The position numbers and the translations under genes are program-made. The notes under the pieces were generated by a model, which saw only the letters and a program-made list of their open reading frames with translations, was not told the DNA's origin and made no database searches. From Burkholderiaceae bacterium (GTDB lineage: Bacteria; Pseudomonadota; Gammaproteobacteria; Burkholderiales; Burkholderiaceae_D), in assembly GCA_019752915.1 (NCBI GenBank), contig JAIELO010000089.1:1-8396 (forward strand): DNA of 8,396 nt, given 5' to 3'. Shown piece after piece: positions 1 to 5,673 of the stretch (position 1 is the stretch's first letter; the number at the start of each line of letters is the position of its first letter).

Positions 1-521
1 ACGGCCGGATCGCAGGTGCGCGCGTAGTAGCTGTACAGAATCACATCGGTCGGCAAATCGGCATTGAGCAAGCCCTGCTCCTGCCCCTGCTTGACGCAGG
101 CTTCCAGCTGACGGTTCAGCTTGAGCACCTTCATCATGTACTTAATGTTGCGCATCAGCATATCGCGCACATGGCTACTGGTCGACGGCAGGAACGGCAG
201 CCCACCGTCCAGCCGCACCCGCAAGGCCCACTCCAGCAACGCTTCAAGCTTTTGCACAGGATTCAGCCCCGAATCGAGCCCGGCGATGAATTCCAGCGCC
301 CCATCGAGCAGACGGATCAGCGCCTCACCGACCAGCTCTTCCTTCGATTTGAAGTGTTTATACAGGCTGGGTTTGGAGATGCCCACCGCCCCGGCAACAT
401 CATCCATCGTCATCAGGTCGTAGCCTTTACTCGACAGCACCGTCGTGGTGGCATCGAGTATCGCGTGCTCGCGCAGCTTAAACGCTTGATTTTTAAAGCT
501 TAATTTATTGAAGATACTCAT
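1..521 (-). CDS. TetR/AcrR-family transcriptional repressor (3' end outside window)
   Basis: Reading the minus strand from the ATG at 521 gives 173 codons open to the window edge. The C-terminus is therefore missing; the family is usually about 190-210 residues. Residues ~20-66 form a classic TetR N-terminal helix-turn-helix: AILDATTTVLSSKGYD, then MTMDDVAGAVGISKPSLYKHF, then KSKEELVGEAL. The rest is a helical ligand-binding and dimerisation domain with no recognisable ligand signature. The start is well fixed: an in-frame stop (TAA, minus strand, at 533-531) lies four codons upstream, so ATG 521 is the first possible AUG. No Shine-Dalgarno is visible. The gene is divergent from the FAD/DUF1365/CFA operon, and a perfect palindrome lies only 12 bp upstream of its start. 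It therefore probably represses both itself and the operon. The effector is unknown; a fatty acid or oxidised lipid is a guess from context. Confidence 0.93.
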   Translation of the reverse strand, partial: MSIFNKLSFKNQAFKLREHAILDATTTVLSSKGYDLMTMDDVAGAVGISKPSLYKHFKSKEELVGEALIRLLDGALEFIAGLDSGLNPVQKLEALLEWALRVRLDGGLPFLPSTSSHVRDMLMRNIKYMMKVLKLNRQLEACVKQGQEQGLLNADLPTDVILYSYYARTCDPA

Positions 522-533
522 TGGTAAAATTTA

Positions 534-549
534 GCTACTAATCAGTAGC
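534..549. promoter_or_regulatory. Perfect 16-bp palindrome, probable TetR operator
   Basis: The sequence GCTACT-AATC-AGTAGC has two perfectly complementary 6-bp arms around a 4-bp centre. It lies in the divergent intergenic region, 12 bp upstream of the TetR start and 68 bp upstream of the FAD-gene start. TetR-family dimers typically bind such short palindromes next to their own gene, so this is the best candidate operator. That it is bound by this TetR protein is an inference. Confidence 0.6.
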
Positions 550-574
550 ATTTTGGTTGGGCTAGTAGTAATAT
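546..574 (+). promoter_or_regulatory. Putative promoter of the lipid-modification operon
   Basis: TAATAT at 569-574 is a 5/6 match to the sigma-70 -10 element, in a short A+T-rich island of an otherwise G+C-rich region. No good -35 hexamer lies 16-18 bp upstream (TAGCAT at 546-551 is poor), as is common for regulated promoters. Transcription would start near 581, leaving a leader of about 36 nt before the ATG at 618. Both palindromes overlap this interval, which fits repression by steric blocking. The call rests mainly on the -10 match and position. Confidence 0.3.
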
Positions 575-578
575 TAGC
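561..578. promoter_or_regulatory. Imperfect 18-bp palindrome, possible second operator
   Basis: GCTAGTAGTAATATTAGC matches its own reverse complement at 14 of 18 positions, with outer arms GCTA/TAGC like those of the palindrome at 534-549. The spacing between the arms is two bases longer than in the first site, so it may be a weaker site or may owe its symmetry to chance in an A+T-rich promoter. It contains the best -10-like hexamer for the rightward operon (TAATAT, 569-574). Confidence 0.35.
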
Positions 579-617
579 ACGCCGGTAGATTAACGGCCTA
601 CACCATCTCGACAGACT

Positions 618-1895
618 ATGACTTCGACACCACAACGTATTGCCGTCATCGGCGCCGGAATTAGCGGCCTCGCCAGTGCCTACTTCCTGAATCGCCAGCA
701 CAATGTGGTGCTGTACGAGGCCGGCAACTATCTCGGCGGCCACAGCAACACCGTCGACGTCACGCTCGATGGCGTGACCCACGGTGTCGATACCGGTTTT
801 CTGGTCTACAACGAGCTGACCTACCCGAATCTGATCGCGCTGTTCAAGGAACTCGACGTCGCCAGCACGGCCACCGATATGTCGTTCGGCGTTTCGATGG
901 GCCCCGGTGGCCTCGAATGGGCCGGCACCAATCTGGATACCGTGTTTGCCCAGCGCGCCAATCTGTTCAAGCCCTCGTTCCTGCGCATGGTGCGCGACAT
1001 CCTGCACTTCAATGGCAACGCGACGCGTTTCCTGGCGCAGGCCGAGCAGCAGCCGATGACGCTGGGCCAGCTATTGCAGCAGCAGGCGTATGGCAGCACC
1101 TTCCGCGATGCCTATCTATTGCCGATGGCAGCCGCAATCTGGTCCAGTTCGCCGAGCGACATTCTGCAGTTCCCGGCCACTACTTTCCTGCGCTTCTGCC
1201 TGAATCACGCCCTGCTGCAGGTGAACAACCGGCCACAGTGGCGCACCGTGAAAGGTGGCTCACGCAATTACGTCCGCAAGATCGCCGCGACGCTGCCCGA
1301 TTGCCGCATCAATACGCCGGTGCTGCATGTCGGCCGTCACGGTGCCGGACTGCGCGTCACTACTGCCGCTGGCAGTGAGCAATTCGACGCCGTGGTGTTT
1401 GCCACCCACGCGCCGACCACGCTAGCGCTGCTCGATAACAGTATTGCGGCACCAGCCTTGCTGGAAGGCGTGCGCTACCAGCCAAATGTGGCTTATCTGC
1501 ACACGGATCTGGCCTTGATGCCGAAGCATCGCAAGGTCTGGTCGGCGTGGAACTACCTGTCGGCGCCAGCGCAGAATGGCGAGCGTCCGGTGTGTGTCAG
1601 CTACTGGTTGAATCAGCTGCAGGAGTTGCCGTTCCAGACGCCTGTGATGGTGACCCTGAATCCGCCGACAGCACCCGATGCGGACAGTACACTGGCGCGC
1701 TTCGAATACGAACATCCGATCATGGATCAGGCCGCGATCGATGCGCAAACCCGGCTCCATGAAATCCAGGGCAAAGACGGCATCTGGTATGCCGGTGCCT
1801 GGACTGGCTATGGCTTCCACGAAGATGGCCTGAAGTCGGCGCTGCGGGTGGTACGTGACTTCGGCGTAGCACCGGCATGGACCACCCTGCCATGA
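618..1895 (+). CDS. FAD-dependent oxidoreductase, COG2907 / flavin amine oxidase type (UfaD-like)
   Basis: This 425-residue protein starts with a textbook Rossmann FAD-binding fold. IAVIGAGISGL carries GxGxxG at residues 12-17, an acidic Glu34 ends the second strand (VVLYEAG), and LGGHSNTV follows at 39-46. The C-terminus has the flavin-contacting block WYAGAWTGYGFHEDGLKSA (390-408). No signal peptide is seen. Proteins of this type commonly sit beside DUF1365 and CFA-family genes. In Rhodobacter sphaeroides a desaturase named UfaD adds a double bond to methylated phospholipid acyl chains on the way to furan fatty acids; from memory it belongs to this flavoprotein type, so I infer a phospholipid-linked fatty acid desaturase or oxidase. 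It is the first gene of the operon. No clear Shine-Dalgarno precedes the ATG. The stop overlaps the next start by ATGA. The family call is firm; the exact reaction is inferred. Confidence 0.9.
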   Translation: MTSTPQRIAVIGAGISGLASAYFLNRQHNVVLYEAGNYLGGHSNTVDVTLDGVTHGVDTGFLVYNELTYPNLIALFKELDVASTATDMSFGVSMGPGGLEWAGTNLDTVFAQRANLFKPSFLRMVRDILHFNGNATRFLAQAEQQPMTLGQLLQQQAYGSTFRDAYLLPMAAAIWSSSPSDILQFPATTFLRFCLNHALLQVNNRPQWRTVKGGSRNYVRKIAATLPDCRINTPVLHVGRHGAGLRVTTAAGSEQFDAVVFATHAPTTLALLDNSIAAPALLEGVRYQPNVAYLHTDLALMPKHRKVWSAWNYLSAPAQNGERPVCVSYWLNQLQELPFQTPVMVTLNPPTAPDADSTLARFEYEHPIMDQAAIDAQTRLHEIQGKDGIWYAGAWTGYGFHEDGLKSALRVVRDFGVAPAWTTLP

Positions 1896-2671
1896 ACACC
1901 AGTATCGAGCTGCTGCAAGGTCAGGTGATGCATGCCCGGCTGCGCCCTGCGGTGAACCGCTTTGTGTATCCGGTGTTTTACGTGCGGCTCAATCTGGCGC
2001 AACTGGAAAGCTGCCGCAGCGCCAGTCGCTGGTTCGGCATCGACCGCTGGGCCCCGCTATCGCTGCGTCTGCGCGACTATGGCCCGCGTGACGGTTCCAG
2101 CCTGCTCGACTGGATGCGTCAGCTGCTGGCCAGCCACAACATCACGGCCGATGGTGACATCTGGCTGCAAACCTTTCCGCGCGTGTTCGGCTATGTGTTC
2201 AATCCCGTCAGTTTCTGGCATTGCCACGATCGTCATGGACGGCTGTGCGCCGTGCTGGCCGAAGTCAATAACACGTTCGGCGAAACACACCGCTATCTAC
2301 TGACGCTGGGCGGCACCGATGGCCAGCATCGCAGCGTGATTGCCAGCAAGCAGATGCATGTCTCGCCATTTTGCGCTGTGGAAGGCCATTACCGCTTCCG
2401 CTTCCGGCTAGGTGCCGATGCCCATAGCACCAGTATCGACCATTACGACAATCAGGGTCTGCTGCTACGCACCGCCGTCAGCGGGCGCGTTGCGCCCCTT
2501 ACCGACCGCAGCGTAATCGCTGCGCTGCTGCGCTTCCCCTTACTGGGTCTGGGCATTGTCGCCCGTATCCACTGGCAAGCCTTGCGCCTCTGGTGCAAAC
2601 GCGTGCCGTTTTTCCGCCAGCCCAAGGCGCCGCTTCAATCGACTACCGTGCATCAGGAGATCACGCAATGA
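1892..2671 (+). CDS. DUF1365 (COG3496) family protein
   Basis: A 259-residue protein. I chose the ATG at 1892, whose ATGA overlaps the stop of the FAD gene, over an in-frame ATG 15 bases upstream, because the family alignment begins near MNTSIELLQGQVMHARLRP. Family hallmarks are visible: the N-terminal block VMHARLRPAVNRFVYPVFY, GYVFNPVSFWHC (100-111), EVNNTFGETH (124-133) and KQMHVSPF (153-160). A hydrophobic and basic C-terminal segment (~210-245) could lie against the membrane. The biochemical function of DUF1365 is not established to my knowledge. It almost always lies between the COG2907 flavoprotein and the CFA-family enzyme, so it probably serves the same acyl-chain modification, perhaps as a partner or lipid-presenting protein (inference). 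An AGGAG motif near its 3' end serves the next gene. Confidence 0.92.
   Translation: MNTSIELLQGQVMHARLRPAVNRFVYPVFYVRLNLAQLESCRSASRWFGIDRWAPLSLRLRDYGPRDGSSLLDWMRQLLASHNITADGDIWLQTFPRVFGYVFNPVSFWHCHDRHGRLCAVLAEVNNTFGETHRYLLTLGGTDGQHRSVIASKQMHVSPFCAVEGHYRFRFRLGADAHSTSIDHYDNQGLLLRTAVSGRVAPLTDRSVIAALLRFPLLGLGIVARIHWQALRLWCKRVPFFRQPKAPLQSTTVHQEITQ
2655..2659 (+). promoter_or_regulatory. Shine-Dalgarno for the CFA-family gene
   Basis: AGGAG lies 8 bases before the ATG at 2668, inside the last codons of the DUF1365 gene. It is the clearest ribosome binding site in the operon. It decides the start of the methyltransferase at 2668 rather than an in-frame ATG at 2593, which lies deep inside the upstream gene. 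Confidence 0.75.
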
Positions 2672-3873
2672 CCCAGATTCTGACCAACCCGGCCACCGGC
2701 ATTCCAACCTCGGCACGGCTGTTTCTCGGCCTGCTGGGTAAGTTACGCCACGGCCATCTGGAGCTGATCACCCCCGATGGCACCAGCATGCTGTACGGCG
2801 ACGCGCACCGCGGCATCGGTGCCGTGCTGGAAATTCACGACTGGCGCGCCTGCCAGCGCATGCTGCAGGCCGGCGATATCGGCTTTGCCGAAGCCTATGC
2901 GGCCGGCTGGATCAGCACGCCGGAACTGACGCCGCTGCTGCGTCTGGCGCTGCGCAATGAAGATGCGCTCGACAAGGTGCTGTTCGGCGGCGTGCTGGCG
3001 CGCTGCTGGTACCGTCTGCGCCACTGGTTGCGCCCGAATACCCGCAAGGGTAGTCAGCGCAATATCCACGCCCACTACGACATCGGCAACGAGTTCTACC
3101 GGCTCTGGCTGGATCCGAGCTGGACCTATTCCAGCGCCCTGTTCGACGGCAATTTCGATCAGCCATTGCAAGCGGCGCAGCGTCGCAAATACCAGCGCAT
3201 CATCGATACGCTGCAACTGCGTCCGGGCGATACGGTGCTGGAAGTCGGCTGCGGCTGGGGTGGCTTTGCCGAACAGGCGGCACTGCAGGGTATCCACGTG
3301 CACGGCGTGACTATTTCGCCATCACAACTGGCGATCGCCCAGCAGCGTCTGCAGGCACTGGGACTACAGGATCGCGCCAGAGTCGAACTGTGTGATTACC
3401 GCGATCTGCGCGGTAGCTACGATGCGGTAGTCTCCATCGAAATGTTTGAAGCCGTCGGCGAGCAGTTCTGGCCAGAGTATTTCCGCACCCTGGAGGCGCG
3501 TCTGCGTCCCGGTGGTCAGGCACTGGTGCAGTCGATCACCATCGCCGAGCAGCACTTTGACCGCTACCGTAGCAGCACCGATTTCATTCAGCAGTACATC
3601 TTCCCGGGCGGGATGCTGCCCAGCGTCGAGCGATTCGAGCAGGAAGCCGAGCGCGCCGGACTGGAAAATATCGGCCGGCTCGCCTTTGGCCGCGATTATG
3701 CAGAAACCCTGCGCCGCTGGGATGCGCAATGCCGTGCCACCCGTCCGCAGATCGTCGAGCAGGGTTTCGATGATGCCTTCCTGCGCATCTGGCATCTGTA
3801 TTTCGCCTATTGCGAAGCCGCCTTCGATGAAGGCCGTACCGATGTGGTGCAATTCCACATGCGTAAGTCCTGA
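2668..3873 (+). CDS. Cyclopropane-fatty-acid-synthase-family SAM-dependent methyltransferase (possibly UfaM/UfaO-like)
   Basis: A 401-residue protein of the CFA synthase family (COG2230), which acts on double bonds of phospholipid acyl chains using S-adenosylmethionine. The N-terminal domain (~1-125) precedes the catalytic domain: HYDIGNEFYRLWLDPSWTYSS, the SAM motif VLEVGCGWGG (190-199), GVTISPSQ, SIEMFEAVG (256-264), and YIFPGGMLPS. Aligning from memory to E. coli Cfa, Glu239, Ile268 and Tyr317 are kept as Glu261, Ile290 and Tyr344. However, Cys139 becomes Ser156, His240 becomes Ala262 and His266 becomes Gln288. Cys139 and His266 help hold the bicarbonate that acts as base in cyclopropanation. 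A methylated or otherwise modified chain, as in the furan fatty acid pathway, is therefore at least as likely as a cyclopropane. The ATG overlaps the DUF1365 stop, and AGGAG lies 8 bases upstream. The fold is certain; the product is inferred. Confidence 0.93.
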   Translation: MTQILTNPATGIPTSARLFLGLLGKLRHGHLELITPDGTSMLYGDAHRGIGAVLEIHDWRACQRMLQAGDIGFAEAYAAGWISTPELTPLLRLALRNEDALDKVLFGGVLARCWYRLRHWLRPNTRKGSQRNIHAHYDIGNEFYRLWLDPSWTYSSALFDGNFDQPLQAAQRRKYQRIIDTLQLRPGDTVLEVGCGWGGFAEQAALQGIHVHGVTISPSQLAIAQQRLQALGLQDRARVELCDYRDLRGSYDAVVSIEMFEAVGEQFWPEYFRTLEARLRPGGQALVQSITIAEQHFDRYRSSTDFIQQYIFPGGMLPSVERFEQEAERAGLENIGRLAFGRDYAETLRRWDAQCRATRPQIVEQGFDDAFLRIWHLYFAYCEAAFDEGRTDVVQFHMRKS

Positions 3874-3887
3874 GCGCGGCGCCCATC

Positions 3888-4667
3888 ATGGCCTCCCTCA
3901 ACACCCGCATCCACGACTGGTCACGCCAGCGCGTCTGGCTCATCGGCGCCTCCAGCGGCATCGGCGCGGCACTGGCGCAGGATTTGCTCAGTGCCGGTGC
4001 ACAGGTCGCGCTCTCGGCGCGCCGCGCGGACCGTCTGGAAACGGTCGCCGGTGACGCAGCGCAAGCGCTGGTGGCACCATTCGACATCCTGAACAAGGAT
4101 GGCTGGCGCGATCGCTACGCCGACATCTGCGCCCGATTCGGTGGCGTGGATCTGATTATTTTCTGCGCCGCCGACTACCATCCCGAACGTAGCTGGGAAG
4201 TCACCTCGGAAGGCGCGGCGCATACGCTGGCCGTCAATCTGGGCAGCGTCTACACGGGTCTGGCCACGGTATTGCCCGATATGCTGGCGCGCGGTAGCGG
4301 CGGCATCGCCATCGTTGCCAGCGTCGCCGGCTACCTCGGCCTGCCCAACGCCAGCGTGTATGGCCCTAGCAAAGCGGCCCTGATCAATCTCGCGGAGCTG
4401 CTATACGCCGATCTGCACCCGCGCGGACTGGGCGTGTACCTGATCAATCCGGGCTTTGTACAAACCGAGCTGACTGCCAAGAACACCTTTGCCATGCCGG
4501 CACTGCAAACCCCGCAAGCGGCGGCCAGCGCCATCCGCGGTGGTCTGAGCGACGGCGCTTTCGAAATCCACTTCCCGCGCCGGTTTACCCTGATAATCAA
4601 ACTCTTACGCTGGCTGCCCTACCGCCTGCGTTTCGCCCTGATGACCCATCTGGTGGTACCGACATGA
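3888..4667 (+). CDS. Short-chain dehydrogenase/reductase (SDR), COG0300-like
   Basis: This 259-residue classical SDR has the nucleotide-binding motif GASSGIG (20-26), preceded by VWLI. The catalytic Ser145, Tyr158 and Lys162 sit in VASVAGYLG and VYGPSK, and the family PGFVQTELT block follows. ARR at the end of strand two (SARR) suggests NADP(H) preference. The usual NNAG is replaced by a diverged stretch (IIFCAADYHP), seen in some SDRs of the COG0300 type. The C-terminus (~235-259) is basic and hydrophobic (FTLIIKLLRWLPYRLRFALM), which may place it at the membrane. The gene starts 14 bases after the CFA-family stop without a clear Shine-Dalgarno. Its stop overlaps the next ATG by ATGA, so it is probably translated in a coupled way with the NTF2-like gene. 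The substrate is unknown; a lipid-derived alcohol, ketone or aldehyde is an inference from the operon. Confidence 0.9.
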   Translation: MASLNTRIHDWSRQRVWLIGASSGIGAALAQDLLSAGAQVALSARRADRLETVAGDAAQALVAPFDILNKDGWRDRYADICARFGGVDLIIFCAADYHPERSWEVTSEGAAHTLAVNLGSVYTGLATVLPDMLARGSGGIAIVASVAGYLGLPNASVYGPSKAALINLAELLYADLHPRGLGVYLINPGFVQTELTAKNTFAMPALQTPQAAASAIRGGLSDGAFEIHFPRRFTLIIKLLRWLPYRLRFALMTHLVVPT

Positions 4668-5089
4668 CGCTTTCCGCCCCCTTACTCGACTGGTACACCA
4701 CCCTGACACCGGAAACGCTGGGGCAGACGGGTGCCTACTATGCCAGCGACGCGACGTTTCGCGATCCGTTTAACGACGTGACCGGGGTAGCGGCGATTAC
4801 CGGCATCTTCGCGCACATGTTTGCGACCACCGAGCATCCGCGCTTCGTGATCGTCGATTGCATCGAACAGGAACGCAAGGCCTTTGTGACGTGGGTATTC
4901 CATTTCCGCCTGCGCGGACAGGACTACCAGATCGAGGGCGGTAGCCATCTGCACTTCAACCCACAGGGACTGGTGCAGATGCATCGCGACTACTGGGATG
5001 CAGCCGAAGAATTATTCCAGAAACTACCACTGGTAGGCGCGCCGGTGCGCTGGTTGCGTCGACGTTTCCGGGTTCAGCCAACGCGCTAA
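4664..5089 (+). CDS. NTF2/SnoaL-like domain protein
   Basis: This 141-residue cytoplasmic protein has the pattern of the nuclear transport factor 2 / SnoaL-like cone fold: an N-terminal helix region (LLDWYTTLTPETLGQTGAYY), the typical ATFRDPFNDVTGVAAITGIF turn, then beta strands (RFVIVDCIEQERKAFVTWVF, IEGGSHLHFNPQGLVQMHRDYWD). The DPF and HRDYWD motifs are shared by the NTF2-like proteins that commonly accompany this lipid cluster. Such folds can be small enzymes (isomerases, hydrolases, cyclases) or ligand carriers. No specific active-site assignment is possible here, though the pocket acids and His (DPF, HRDYWD) are candidates. The start overlaps the SDR stop (ATGA). Length is normal for a single domain, with a basic C-terminal tail (VRWLRRRFRVQPTR) of unclear role. 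Confidence 0.85.
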   Translation: MTLSAPLLDWYTTLTPETLGQTGAYYASDATFRDPFNDVTGVAAITGIFAHMFATTEHPRFVIVDCIEQERKAFVTWVFHFRLRGQDYQIEGGSHLHFNPQGLVQMHRDYWDAAEELFQKLPLVGAPVRWLRRRFRVQPTR

Positions 5090-5176
5090 GTTCACCACGA
5101 CAGCCGTTTACGACGCTAGCCACCCTGAAATACCGCCGACACCGCATTCTGATCCACTCTGACCTTAGCCACTCCC
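5090..5176 (+). other. 87-bp spacer before tspO
   Basis: This is the only sizeable gap within the seven-gene run. It holds no ORF, no strong hairpin followed by a T-run, and no good sigma-70 promoter. TTTACG at 5107-5112 is a fair -35, but nothing resembling a -10 lies 16-18 bases downstream. Transcription may simply read through, or tspO-phrB may have a promoter that I cannot recognise. Confidence 0.4.
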
Positions 5177-5671
5177 ATGTTCAACAGTAGCGACCGCAGC
5201 TCCCGCCTCTTCCAGTTCATCTGGTTTCCCCTGACCTTTGCCTGTGCGGCACTCGGTGCGCGCGCATCCGTCACAGCGGCCAGTTTTTACGCCGCGCTTG
5301 TACGTCCCGAATGGGCGCCGCCGGGCTGGTTGTTCGGCCCGGTCTGGAGTGTGCTGTATCTGCTGATGGCCATCGCGGCATGGCGTATTAGCGGGCGAGC
5401 CACTCCGTCAGCGCGTAGCGCACTGTGGCTGTACAGCGCACAACTGGCCCTGAATGCGCTGTGGAGCTGGCTGTTCTTTGCATGGCATCAGGGCGCGCTG
5501 GCCTTTATCTGCCTGCTGGCGCTGTGGGCCCTGATTCTGGCCACACTGATCGCCTTTGGACGGCAGGAACGCCTTGCTGCGCTGCTACTGGTACCGTATC
5601 TTGCATGGGTCAGCTTCGCCGGCGCCTTGTGCTTCACAGTCTGGCAGCTCAACCCTGCACAGCTGGGCTGA
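5177..5671 (+). CDS. tspO: TspO/MBR family tryptophan-rich sensory protein
   Basis: A 164-residue integral membrane protein with five hydrophobic segments, at about 12-30, 50-69, 82-102, 106-127 and 134-156. Family signatures are clear: the RPEWAPPGWLFGPVWSVLYL block (~43-62), QLALNALWSWLFF (~91-103) and the last helix VPYLAWVSFAGALCFTVWQLN. Bacterial TspO proteins bind porphyrins and other tetrapyrroles. In Rhodobacter TspO influences photopigment gene expression in response to oxygen, and some bacterial TspOs degrade protoporphyrin IX in light. Because porphyrins generate singlet oxygen, the location beside a photolyase and lipid-modifying genes fits a photo-oxidative stress role (inference). 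The start at 5177 is the first ATG of the frame and places the first helix correctly. The stop is only 2 bases before the phrB start, so the two are very likely co-transcribed. No clear Shine-Dalgarno is seen. Confidence 0.94.
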   Translation: MFNSSDRSSRLFQFIWFPLTFACAALGARASVTAASFYAALVRPEWAPPGWLFGPVWSVLYLLMAIAAWRISGRATPSARSALWLYSAQLALNALWSWLFFAWHQGALAFICLLALWALILATLIAFGRQERLAALLLVPYLAWVSFAGALCFTVWQLNPAQLG

Positions 5672-5673
5672 GC

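Noticed and set aside
121..503. Plus-strand frames across the first 500 bases
   Set aside because: The minus strand in the same interval encodes a clear TetR-family helix-turn-helix protein that runs off the edge; the plus-strand frames are its shadows.
2593..2667. A longer CFA-family start at 2593
   Set aside because: It lies deep in the DUF1365 gene without a Shine-Dalgarno. The ATG at 2668 has AGGAG 8 bases upstream and forms an ATGA overlap.
2743..3303. Long minus-strand frame (186 codons) antisense to the CFA-family gene
   Set aside because: It is a G+C-rich mirror of a real gene, with composition rich in Gln, Ala and Arg and no recognisable domain. The same applies to the other antisense frames under 618-7206.
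5150..5155. TGATCC upstream of tspO, resembling the -35 of the Rhodobacter sigma-E/ChrR singlet oxygen regulon
   Set aside because: A -10 at the required distance would fall over the tspO start codon, no matching -10 is present, and no ECF sigma or ChrR gene is in the window. A six-base match alone is likely by chance.
5425..5673. An upstream extension of the photolyase frame to 5425 (593-residue version)
   Set aside because: The extra 83 residues only translate tspO in another frame and have no photolyase character. The ATG at 5674 gives the family's usual length and exact residue numbering.
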